Below are positions 25,721 to 35,037 of a stretch of 64,000 bases of DNA, piece after piece; the stretch's first letter is position 1, and each line of letters begins with the position of its first letter. The notes beneath the pieces are model-generated. The model was not told the DNA's origin. It made no database searches and saw only the letters and a list, made by a program, of their open reading frames with translations. The DNA comes from Thiolapillus brandeum (GTDB taxonomy: Bacteria; Pseudomonadota; Gammaproteobacteria; Chromatiales; Chromatiaceae): positions 3,065,663 to 3,129,662 of the forward strand of contig NZ_AP012273.1 of NCBI RefSeq assembly GCF_000828615.1. Direction: 5' to 3'. A program made the translations under genes and the position numbers.

Positions 25721-26038
25721 TCAATGAGTCCTGCGGACAGACTCTGATGGCTGCGCCAGGGCTTGCTTGCGCTCTGTGGTGAATTTCCACCAGGGTCGTG
25801 CCTCGCCATGTTCCATGAAATGGATGGCGGCCAGGAAGACGTCGATGACGCAGGGATCATGGCGACTGCCGGTAGCCTGGCAGAGTTGCTCATACAGGGA
25901 ATAGGCATCCTGCCCCGTCAGTTGCCGGGGATGATGGATACCCAGAAGCTGAAGATCCGCCGTCATGGCCGGGCCGATGCCGGGCAGTTGCTGCAGGTTC
26001 TCTGCGGCAGCAGGGTTGTCAGGAATGTTTTTCTTCAT
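25721..26038 (-). CDS. Helix-hairpin-helix (Cdd1/pathogenicity-locus-like) protein
   Basis: 105 residues. NLQQLPGIGPAMTADLQLLGI is a helix-hairpin-helix, and DPCVIDVFLAAIHFMEHGEARPWWKFTTERK matches the C-terminal pattern of the Cdd1 family (PF11731), also annotated as mitomycin-resistance-like. Cdd1 proteins probably bind DNA; their role is not established. GGAAGGTA precedes the ATG. It overlaps the DUF4342 gene by 20 bases, so they are co-expressed. Confidence 0.88.
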   Translation of the reverse strand: MKKNIPDNPAAAENLQQLPGIGPAMTADLQLLGIHHPRQLTGQDAYSLYEQLCQATGSRHDPCVIDVFLAAIHFMEHGEARPWWKFTTERKQALAQPSESVRRTH

Positions 26039-26327
26039 TACCTTCCTGGTCGTCGGTGCGAATCACTTCCAGCTTGAAGTCCTTGATCAGGGCGGCGAGG
26101 GCACCAATGGCGGCCAGAACCGGGGCTACCAGGGTTACCGCACCACCCACGACTACACCCGCGGTGAGAGGGATTTCCAATAGACTGTCTCCATCAGGTT
26201 TACGGATGATCAGCCGCCGCACGTTGCCTTCCGCCACCAGCTCCCGGATACGTTCCACCAGTTCATTGCCGGTAACCCATATTTCCTCGCCCCAGCCGGC
26301 TTTGTCTTCAGGGTGTTTATCGTTCAC
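26019..26327 (-). CDS. DUF4342 domain protein
   Basis: 102 residues from GTG at 26327 (CGGAG seven bases upstream). WGEEIWVTGNELVERIRELVAEGNVRRLIIRKPDG followed by LLEIPLTAGVVVGGAVTLVAPVLAAIGALAALI is the DUF4342 pattern: an N-terminal helical region and a hydrophobic glycine-rich segment near the membrane, then a basic/acidic tail. Function unknown. It is divergent from the hydrolase gene with a 62-base gap that must hold both promoters. Confidence 0.87.
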   Translation of the reverse strand: MNDKHPEDKAGWGEEIWVTGNELVERIRELVAEGNVRRLIIRKPDGDSLLEIPLTAGVVVGGAVTLVAPVLAAIGALAALIKDFKLEVIRTDDQEGNEEKHS

Positions 26328-26389
26328 TGTTCTTCTCCGCAATAATGGTAAGCTGTATTGCTCATGATAACGGAATTCGTCCTGGAGAT

Positions 26390-27838
26390 ATGGTCCTGAA
26401 GCATCTGCTCAGACTGTTGCTGCTGCCGCTGCTCCTTGCCGGTTTTGAAGCGCAAGGCGGGGAGGCGGATCCGCAGGATTGTACGTTGACGCATCCGCGC
26501 CTTTCCCGTGTGGTGAATGCCCGTTGCGTGGATTACAGCGTGCCTCTGGATTACGCCCGACCGGATGCCGGGCATATCCGTTTGCATGTGGCGGTGATTC
26601 CCTCCACGGGCAAGAACCCCCGTCCTGATCCCCTGTTCTTTTTTGCCGGAGGTCCGGGCCAGTCAGCAGTGGATTCCGCCTTGCTCATGTGGCCGGTGTT
26701 CAGCAAGGTGTTGGGGCACCGGGATATCGTACTCATCGATCAGCGCGGTACAGGCCAGTCCACACCATTGAACTGCCCCGATGATGCCTCCCGCCTGGAG
26801 CTGGCGGCGGACGACGAGGTGCTGCGGAAGGAGACGGCGGAATGTCTGGAGAAGCAGTCTGTGGACGTGCGCTGGTTCACTTCCCGCCAGGCAGTGCAAG
26901 ACGTGGAATTCGTGCGTCAGACCCTGGGATACGGGCCCATGGATGTCATGGGGGTTTCCTATGGCACCCGTATGGCGCAGCTGGTGTTGCGGGAATATCC
27001 GGACAAGGTGCGCAGCATCGTTATCGATGGCATATTGCCGCCACAGGTGATTCTGGGGCCGGAGTTTGCCGACAATCTGGCGGTTTCCCTGCAAAAGCTG
27101 TTCCTGCACTGCGCCGCAGATGACTACTGCGCCAGGACCTTTGCCGCGCTGGAGCAGGACTGGGAAAGCTATTTGCAACTGCCTGTGGATGAACTCCGCG
27201 AGTTTCACCTGACCCACCCGCGCACGGGAAAGAAGCTGGACCTGAGAGTATCCCGTCAGGGCATGGATGCGGCAGTGCGTCTGCTCAGCTATGCCAGCGA
27301 AACCCGCGCCCTGCTGCCCTTGCTCATCCACGAGGCCGCGCAGGGCGACTGGCAGGGACTGCTTGGCCAGGCGCTGCAGCTGACCGATGGCATGGAGAAG
27401 GAGATGGCCCTGGGCATGCACAACAGTGTAGTCTGCAGTGAAGACGTGCCTTTCTATACGGAAGCCGAACCGGATGACAACCGGGTGCTGGGCCACATGG
27501 TGCATCAACTGCGCATCATCTGCGCCGAATGGCCCCGGGGAGAGAGCTACACCGATATTCATCAGCCCTTCAAAACCGACACTCCTGCATTGCTGCTTTC
27601 AGGAGAGCTGGACCCGGTCACGCCTGTTCATTACGGCGAGATGGCTCTGAAACAATTCAGCCACGGCACCCATCTGGTGGTGCCGGGGCAGGGACACAAT
27701 GTCTCCCCCCGGGGCTGTGTGCCAAAACTGGTCGCGGATTTTCTGGAGACATTGGAACTGGATGAGGAAAAGGCCGCCTGCGTGCAGGATACATCGCGGC
27801 TGCCCTTCTTTATCGACAAGCTGGGGCCGGGCGCATGA
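26390..27838 (+). CDS. Secreted alpha/beta hydrolase (S33, TAP-like peptidase)
   Basis: 482 residues with a signal peptide (MVLKHLLRLLLLPLLLAGFEA). Oxyanion segment FFFAGGPGQSAVDS, nucleophile serine in GVSYGTRM, aspartate in SGELDPVTPVHYGE and histidine in PGQGHNVSPRGC complete the catalytic triad. The pattern matches the tripeptidyl aminopeptidase/proline iminopeptidase group with a TAP-like C-terminal domain. It may trim small peptides in the periplasm. ATG at 26390 is chosen for the signal peptide; a longer frame begins at 26345. The last codons overlap the ABC ATPase start (ATGA). Confidence 0.9.
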   Translation: MVLKHLLRLLLLPLLLAGFEAQGGEADPQDCTLTHPRLSRVVNARCVDYSVPLDYARPDAGHIRLHVAVIPSTGKNPRPDPLFFFAGGPGQSAVDSALLMWPVFSKVLGHRDIVLIDQRGTGQSTPLNCPDDASRLELAADDEVLRKETAECLEKQSVDVRWFTSRQAVQDVEFVRQTLGYGPMDVMGVSYGTRMAQLVLREYPDKVRSIVIDGILPPQVILGPEFADNLAVSLQKLFLHCAADDYCARTFAALEQDWESYLQLPVDELREFHLTHPRTGKKLDLRVSRQGMDAAVRLLSYASETRALLPLLIHEAAQGDWQGLLGQALQLTDGMEKEMALGMHNSVVCSEDVPFYTEAEPDDNRVLGHMVHQLRIICAEWPRGESYTDIHQPFKTDTPALLLSGELDPVTPVHYGEMALKQFSHGTHLVVPGQGHNVSPRGCVPKLVADFLETLELDEEKAACVQDTSRLPFFIDKLGPGA

Positions 27839-28569
27839 TCCTGGTGCAGAATCTCAAAAAACACTTTGGCGCGGTAAAGGCCGTGGATGGCGTGAGCTTC
27901 GAAATCGCCGATGGCAGGATCACCGGTCTGCTGGGTCCCAATGGCTCGGGCAAGACCACCACCTTGCGTATGCTGTATGGGTTGCTGGCGCCGGATCAGG
28001 GGCAGGTACAGGTGGATGGCGCCGATGCTGTGCTGGAGCCACGCAACGCCAAGGCGGCCATGGGTGTGGTGCCGGATGCCCGGGGCCTGTATCCCCATCT
28101 GACCGCCCGGGAGAATATCGCCTACTATGGAGAATTACAGGGCCTGGAAGGCCGGGCACTGGAGCAGCGTATCGAAAATTTGGCCCGGGAACTGGACATG
28201 CAGGCTTTCCTGGATCGCCCCTGCAAGGGCTTCTCTCAGGGTCAGCGGGCCAAGGTGGCCATTGCCAGAGCCTTCGTCGGAGACCCCCAGAACCTGGTGC
28301 TGGACGAGCCGGGCAACGGCCTGGATGTCATGAGCAATCGCGGCCTGCGCCAGTATCTGCGCGGGCAGAAGGCCCGGGGCAAGGCAGTGCTGTTATCCAC
28401 TCACATCATGCAGGAAGTGGCGGCCTTATGCGATGAAGTCATCATCATCAACGCCGGACGTGTCCGCGCCACCGGCAGTCCGGAGGATCTCATGGCCCTT
28501 GCGGGCACGGACAATATCGAGGATGCCTTCGTGAGGTTGATTGGCACGGATGAGGGCATCATGGCATGA
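27835..28569 (+). CDS. natA: ABC exporter ATP-binding protein, NatA-like
   Basis: 244 residues. Walker A GPNGSGKT (34-41), signature FSQGQRAKVAIARA (LSGGQ variant) and Walker B NLVLDEPGNGLDV, followed by a switch His in STHIMQEVA. It resembles NatA, the ATPase of Na+ efflux transporters. The partner permease overlaps by four bases. Substrate is not determined; Na+ is a family-based guess, and peptides are possible given the linked peptidase. Confidence 0.88.
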   Translation: MILVQNLKKHFGAVKAVDGVSFEIADGRITGLLGPNGSGKTTTLRMLYGLLAPDQGQVQVDGADAVLEPRNAKAAMGVVPDARGLYPHLTARENIAYYGELQGLEGRALEQRIENLARELDMQAFLDRPCKGFSQGQRAKVAIARAFVGDPQNLVLDEPGNGLDVMSNRGLRQYLRGQKARGKAVLLSTHIMQEVAALCDEVIIINAGRVRATGSPEDLMALAGTDNIEDAFVRLIGTDEGIMA

Positions 28570-29726
28570 AGCCCTGGTTCATCGTATTCCGCAAGGAGCT
28601 CAAAGACCTGTCCCGGGATCGCCGCACCATGACCAATATCCTGGTGCTGGGCGCTCTGCTGGGGCCGGTACTGGCCATGGGCCTGCTCATGCTTACCATG
28701 AAGATGGTTGCTGATGAAGCGGAAAAGACCATCAGGCTTCCGGTGCAGGGTGCCCAATATGCACCCGTGCTACTGGATTATCTGGCCTACTCGCGCATCC
28801 AGGTGGACGAACCCGTGGAAGATCCTGCAGGGGCCGTGCGTTCACAGGAAGTGGAGGCGGTGCTGGAAATCCCCCCGGATTTTGGCGAGCGCCTGCGTCA
28901 GGGACGCCCGGCGGAGCTGACCCTGATATCCGATCACTCCCGCACCCGGGCGCGCATTGCCCGCAGCCGGATCGAGAGCGCCATCCAGGGCTATTCCAGC
29001 GCCATTGGCAGTTTGCGCCTGAGCTTGCGTGGCATCGATCCGGTCATTTCCCAGGTCATCACCCTGCATGATCAGGATCTTTCCCCCGATGGCGGAGCTG
29101 CCGCCCTGTTGTCTTTTCTGCCCTATCTGCTCATTATCGGCATCATGCAGGCCGCCATGGTCGTGGCAGCCGATCTGACTGCCGGGGAAAGGGAGCGCCA
29201 GTCTCTGGAACCTCTGATGGCCAACCCGGTAGCGCCCGAGCAGATCATGGCGGGCAAACTGGCGACCAATGTGCTGGTCAGTCTCGCGGTGTTGTTACTG
29301 TCCCTGGGCGGCTTTGCCCTGGGCAGCCGCATGGTGGACATTGGAGAAGCGGGACTGAATTTCAGTCTCTGGTCGATTCCCCTGCTGCTGACCTTCCTCG
29401 CGCCCCTGGCTTTCATGTTTGCAGCACTGATGAGCTTCGTGGGGGCCTTTGCCCGAACCGTGAAGGAAGCCCAGACCTATCTCAGTCTGCTGGTGCTGGC
29501 GGCTCTGATGCCGTCCATGTTGCAGATGGTTTTGCAAAGCCGGGTGCAGGGTAGTCAGTTACTGCTGCCCATATGGTCTCACAACTACCTCATCAATGAG
29601 GTGCTGCGAGGCGAATCCCTGGCCTGGACGGAATGGTTGTTGCCTTCTGCTGGTGCATTGTTCGCAGGGGTGGCGTTTGCCTTTCTGGCAGCCAGGCTCT
29701 ATCGCAAGCCTGGGTTCATATTTTGA
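28566..29726 (+). CDS. natB: ABC-2 type permease, NatB-like
   Basis: 386 residues. One N-terminal membrane helix (about 20-42), a long extracytoplasmic domain (about 45-185), then five more helices. The ABC-2 signature region ERERQSLEPLMANPVAPEQIMAGKLATN (about 217-244) sits on the cytoplasmic side. The layout is that of NatB/ABC-2 exporters. Overlaps the ATPase gene (ATGA) and ends the hydrolase-natAB operon. Confidence 0.88.
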   Translation: MKPWFIVFRKELKDLSRDRRTMTNILVLGALLGPVLAMGLLMLTMKMVADEAEKTIRLPVQGAQYAPVLLDYLAYSRIQVDEPVEDPAGAVRSQEVEAVLEIPPDFGERLRQGRPAELTLISDHSRTRARIARSRIESAIQGYSSAIGSLRLSLRGIDPVISQVITLHDQDLSPDGGAAALLSFLPYLLIIGIMQAAMVVAADLTAGERERQSLEPLMANPVAPEQIMAGKLATNVLVSLAVLLLSLGGFALGSRMVDIGEAGLNFSLWSIPLLLTFLAPLAFMFAALMSFVGAFARTVKEAQTYLSLLVLAALMPSMLQMVLQSRVQGSQLLLPIWSHNYLINEVLRGESLAWTEWLLPSAGALFAGVAFAFLAARLYRKPGFIF

Positions 29727-29858
29727 AAAAGATCAGGGTGCAGAACCAGGGATTTTGGGGGATCTTCCGGGACAAGGCCCCGGGCATTCCTGGAGCAAGT
29801 GATGGCAAGCTGCTGTTTATCCAGCTGTTCCGCAATAAAAATAAAGGGTGAATAATCG

Positions 29859-29887
29859 TTGACGAGGGAGAAAAGCACGTCCATAAT
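29859..29887 (+). promoter_or_regulatory. Sigma-70 promoter of the cold-shock gene
   Basis: TTGACG (29859-29864), 17-base spacer, CATAAT (29882-29887). Transcription should start near 29894, giving a leader of about 155 bases before the cold-shock ATG, as is usual for cspA-type mRNAs whose leader folds differently in the cold. The rest of the 323-base gap (29727-30049) shows no gene. Confidence 0.7.
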
Positions 29888-30049
29888 GGCTCCAGCTTGA
29901 AAGTACGTCTTATGCAACACCCTCGAAGTCCATCTCTGGTACCTCGTTCTGTTTTTCATAAGTAAACGCAAAACTTCCAGCAAAACCTGTCTTCTGGCCC
30001 ACTTTGGCCATTAGGCTTTAAATTACTATTGAATTCATAGGATAAGATT

Positions 30050-30256
30050 ATGTCTACCACTACCGGTACCGTTAAATGGTTTAACGAAGCTAAAGGCTTT
30101 GGTTTCATCGAGCAGGAAAATGGTCCTGACGTGTTTGCACATTTCAGTGCTATTCAGGGCTCCGGCTTCAAGACCCTGACCGAAGGTCAGAAGGTCGAGT
30201 TCACTGTTACCCAGGGCCAGAAAGGTCCTCAGGCAGAGAACATCGTAGCTATCTGA
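30050..30256 (+). CDS. Cold-shock protein, CspA family
   Basis: 68 residues, the full family length. A single cold-shock domain with RNP1 KGFGFI (15-20) and RNP2 VFAHF (28-32). It binds single-stranded RNA/DNA as a chaperone. It begins [16 protein letters not shown] with AGGATAAG upstream of the ATG. The paralogue type (CspA, CspC, CspE, CspD) cannot be told from sequence alone. The long leader suggests cold or growth-phase regulation. Confidence 0.95.
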   Translation: MSTTTGTVKWFNEAKGFGFIEQENGPDVFAHFSAIQGSGFKTLTEGQKVEFTVTQGQKGPQAENIVAI

Positions 30257-30305
30257 TTTCAGATTGCCGCCGTCCGGCATGACCGGACAGCGCAAACGAG
30301 AAAAG

Positions 30306-30331
30306 CGGCTCCTTCGGGAGCCGTTTTTTTT
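30306..30331 (+). terminator. Terminator of the cold-shock gene
   Basis: CGGCTCC-TTCG-GGAGCCG with a UUCG tetraloop and a run of eight T: a textbook intrinsic terminator. Confidence 0.95.
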
Positions 30332-30474
30332 GCCTACAGGGATGTAGGTACATCGCGTGAGCAGGGATGCGGAAGCGATGCGCCGGAGAGGATGCAGGCA
30401 CATCACCAACCAGTATCGGAACGGCGTGGCGCACAGCAGGGTTTTCCTGCAGCAAATGCTGCTACAATGACGCC

Positions 30475-32513
<2,039 letters not shown>

Positions 32514-32544
32514 GACGCCCCTTTCACTACCGTCGAATCAGCAG

Positions 32545-32568
32545 CAGGCCGGACTTGTGTCCGGCCTG
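32545..32568. terminator. Hairpin between convergent thiC and dsbB
   Basis: A perfect 10-bp stem (CAGGCCGGAC/GTCCGGCCTG) with a four-base loop, between the two stop codons. There is no T-run on either side, so termination may be weak or Rho-assisted. Confidence 0.5.
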
Positions 32569-32572
32569 GGAT

Positions 32573-33070
32573 TCATGACCGGTTCCGGCCCTTGAACAGA
32601 ATGCCCAGACTGAGCACCAGCAGGCCGGTGAGGAATATCAGGGTCCAGCCGGGAATGGAGATGCCAAACAGGGACCAGACGATCTCCCCGCAGTCTCCTG
32701 TACCTTTGAACACATCTTCCACGACCTTCATCAGGGGGTCATTCTCCAGCATGAATTCCAGGGTACCACCACAGGCCAGTTCCTCATGAGTGCCATACTG
32801 CAGCCACAGGTGGCGGATGGCAATACCCATGCCTGCGAGGCTGGCGATACTGAGCAGGATGCCATAGATGCGCCGCATGGCGCCCCTGGGGCCGTGCAGC
32901 ATGCCGATGAGGAAGATCACACCCAGGACCATGATGGAAATACGCTGGAATATGCACAGGGGACAGGGTTCCAGCCCAAGGTGATGCTGAAAGTAGAAAA
33001 TGGCTACGGCAATCGCCGAAGCACAGGCGGCAAAACCGAGCAAAAACGGTGTGCGGCCATTGAACATCAT
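32573..33070 (-). CDS. dsbB: Disulfide bond formation protein B
   Basis: 165 residues with four membrane helices. The first periplasmic loop holds CPLC (C36, C39) and the second holds the pair in ELACGGTLEF and GTGDCGEIVW. FGISIPGW after the second pair is typical of DsbB. It reoxidises DsbA and passes electrons to quinones in the inner membrane. Overlaps the EF-hand gene by four bases (ATGA). Confidence 0.95.
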   Translation of the reverse strand: MMFNGRTPFLLGFAACASAIAVAIFYFQHHLGLEPCPLCIFQRISIMVLGVIFLIGMLHGPRGAMRRIYGILLSIASLAGMGIAIRHLWLQYGTHEELACGGTLEFMLENDPLMKVVEDVFKGTGDCGEIVWSLFGISIPGWTLIFLTGLLVLSLGILFKGRNRS

Positions 33071-33375
33071 GGCTTTCCTGCAGGGGCTGAATGTTGCTGG
33101 CGCATCTGCTGCATGCGTTCGCGCATGGCTTTTTCCAGGGCCTCGATCTCGGCCCTGTCCACGCTGCCATCACCATTCTTGTCCATCTGGGAGAAGCGTT
33201 TTTCGTGAGGCGCGATGAATTCCGCCTTGCTTACCTTGCCGTCCTTGTTGCTGTCCAGCTGCATCATAAAGGCATCCGCCATACTTCCGGGCGGGTGGGG
33301 TGTTGCTGGTTGCGGCTCCAGGGCAAGGCTGATGGCAGGGAGCAGTGAAAGGGCAAAGGGCAGTAATTTTTTCAT
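33067..33375 (-). CDS. Secreted EF-hand calcium-binding protein
   Basis: 102 residues with a signal peptide (MKKLLPFALSLLPAISLA). Two EF-hand loops: DSNKDGKVSKAEF (about 41-53) and DKNGDGSVDRAEI (about 64-76), both with Asp at positions 1 and 5 and complete ligand sets apart from an Ile at the end of the second. A Pro-rich start and a Gln/Met-rich helix follow. Probably a periplasmic Ca2+ buffer or sensor. Co-transcribed with dsbB. Confidence 0.9.
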   Translation of the reverse strand: MKKLLPFALSLLPAISLALEPQPATPHPPGSMADAFMMQLDSNKDGKVSKAEFIAPHEKRFSQMDKNGDGSVDRAEIEALEKAMRERMQQMRQQHSAPAGKP

Positions 33376-33424
33376 AGGGATTGTCCTTGGTCAGTCGGAG
33401 TTTGATAAAAAATCGGGGTGAGTT

Positions 33425-33772
33425 TCAGCTTAAAGGCAGGCTCTTCAGTTGATCCCGGGCCTGTTCGACGAGAAGATCTATTTGCCGCGCCAGTTCCTTC
33501 CTTTGATCCGGGGGCAGGGACGCAGCTTCCAACCGGTGCAGCACTTTATGTTGCAGATCCTTCAGAACAAGGTTGATCCGGCTTTCCGGCAGTTCCGCTG
33601 ATGTTTCTGCCGGATTGCCATCCAGCCCCTCCACCAGTGCCGATCTTGGCACCAGAACAGGCTTTTCCCCGTCAGCCGGGCGGGCAAGAATAGGACTGAT
33701 CTTCAACCACTCTGCATTCTTCCAGCGAAAGCGCCTGCCGGGGGGCAACTGGCCAAACTTGATTTTAGCCAC
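33425..33772 (-). CDS. Hypothetical protein
   Basis: 115 residues, soluble. The N-terminal FGQLPPGRRFRWKNAEWLKISP...KPVLVPRSALVEGL forms a small beta-rich module that I have seen in other short gammaproteobacterial hypotheticals. A helical C-terminus (LHRLEAASLPPDQRKELARQIDLLV) follows. Its first codons overlap the end of the CBS-domain gene, so they probably work together. Function unknown. Confidence 0.72.
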   Translation of the reverse strand: MAKIKFGQLPPGRRFRWKNAEWLKISPILARPADGEKPVLVPRSALVEGLDGNPAETSAELPESRINLVLKDLQHKVLHRLEAASLPPDQRKELARQIDLLVEQARDQLKSLPLS

Positions 33773-34352
33773 CTTGGGCCATTTCTGCGATATTTCCTGC
33801 CATATGGGAACTTTGTACCTGGTAACCCAGTTGTTTGCTCAACTGGGTAGTGGAGAGCACACCACGGATGATCTGCTTGTCGGTACTGGTATCTTTTTCC
33901 ACTACCAGGGCATGCTGGCGTCCCATACGTTTAAAGGTCTCCAGCAGATCACCCACTCGGGCATGACTGATATCCTCGTAATCCAGGGCTTCCAGCTTCA
34001 GCCGCGGAGTCATGATGTCACGCACCATCAGGTCTTCCATTTTGCCACCATTCTCGGAAACTGCCTGCATGGGTTTGGGACCGTTCAGGTCGTTGACCGT
34101 GATCAGCCCCATGACTTCATGATACTGGTTGGTTACAAACAACATCTGCACGCCACTGGAGACCATGCGCTCCCGGGCCTGCTCGAGGCTGGCGCAGGGG
34201 TTGATACTGATAGCCGTGACCCGGGTGAAATCGGTCATTACCTCCAGGGCGGAATCTTCCAGGGTCACGCTCTCGCGAAAGGTCTGGGATGGTTTGTGGT
34301 AGCTGACATCGGTCTCGATCATGGTGACCGGAATAGATTTGTAGGAAGACAT
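33765..34352 (-). CDS. CBS-domain pair protein
   Basis: 195 residues. Two CBS motifs: TAISINPCASLEQARERMVSSGVQMLFVTNQYHEVMGLITVNDL and MVRDIMTPRLKLEALDYEDISHARVGDLLETFKRMGRQHALVVEK...IRGVLST. CBS pairs bind adenine nucleotides such as AMP or ATP. No fused effector is visible. The ATG at 34352 is preceded by AAGGAG. The 320-base gap to the right (34353-34672) has a TATACT box near 34544 and no long frame. Confidence 0.9.
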   Translation of the reverse strand: MSSYKSIPVTMIETDVSYHKPSQTFRESVTLEDSALEVMTDFTRVTAISINPCASLEQARERMVSSGVQMLFVTNQYHEVMGLITVNDLNGPKPMQAVSENGGKMEDLMVRDIMTPRLKLEALDYEDISHARVGDLLETFKRMGRQHALVVEKDTSTDKQIIRGVLSTTQLSKQLGYQVQSSHMAGNIAEMAQGG

Positions 34353-34672
34353 GCTTGGCTCCTTGTTCCATGAGATTATCCAATGCGCGCCTGTTTCTGA
34401 TTATTGTACTTTCTGGCGTGCCCGCAAAGGAAAGGGCTGTAGATCACACGCACAGGAAAACGGTGCATGCCATTACTTTAACAGCCAGCCATCAAAGGTC
34501 AACCAGGGCTGGAAAAGTTTGACTCTGCATAAGGAAACTTCGCCTATACTCAAGGAACCTTTGATTCATTCTGGCGCAATCGTGTTGTGCTGAAAAGTGC
34601 CACGAAGAAATGGGCGACCCTGTTCTGCAATCTGTCACGGACTGATCAGAGATTTCCTGGTGCTTCAGGAAA

Positions 34673-34765
34673 ATGGCTGTTATTCCCAAAAGCATCGATG
34701 AGTTGACGATGTATGGGCTTTCCCTGAGGCAGGTTTACTGGTTTAATGCCAAGGGAGGCCGATAA
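34673..34765 (+). CDS. Candidate 30-residue small protein (leader-like)
   Basis: ATG at 34673 opens a 30-codon frame (MAVIPKSIDELTMYG...) ending TAA at 34765. Its stop overlaps the ATG of the next gene (TAATG). The AGGA upstream is only two bases from the ATG, so initiation may be weak. The overlap suggests translational coupling rather than chance. It has no recognised homologue. It may be a coupling leader or a spurious frame. Confidence 0.4.
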   Translation: MAVIPKSIDELTMYGLSLRQVYWFNAKGGR

Positions 34766-35019
34766 TGGCTGATCTGGAAGGGAAAATCGCGGATTTTCTA
34801 CATGATCGACAGGAGCTTTTGCAGTGCGCCGGGGGGCAGGGACACTGGCAGGCGGATTCCATGGAGTTCGATATTCTGGAAACAGGGGAGCGCACAGTCA
34901 TTATTGTCATACGTTTTATAGAAGTCATGATGGATCCTGACGGGCAGGTGGACAGGTGCGCACGCATGCGTTTGGAGTTGGATGAGTTTGGGGAAATCGT
35001 AGCGGCCCGGGTTTGCTGA
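34765..35019 (+). CDS. Hypothetical small protein upstream of the GGDEF/EAL gene
   Basis: 84 residues, soluble, acidic. MADLEGKIADFLHDRQELLQC starts a helix; later strands MEFDILETGERTVIIVIRFIEVM and CARMRLELDEFGEIVAARVC give an alpha/beta layout. AGGGAGG precedes the ATG by six bases. It lies 18 bases before the GGDEF/EAL gene and is likely in the same transcript. Family unknown. Confidence 0.75.
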   Translation: MADLEGKIADFLHDRQELLQCAGGQGHWQADSMEFDILETGERTVIIVIRFIEVMMDPDGQVDRCARMRLELDEFGEIVAARVC

Positions 35020-35037
35020 GCTGGATACCAGGAGATC

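Noticed and set aside
34507..34550. Promoter made of TTGACT and TATACT upstream of the small frame at 34673
   Set aside because: The spacer is 20 bases, too long for a sigma-70 promoter; only the TATACT box is kept as a weak hint.
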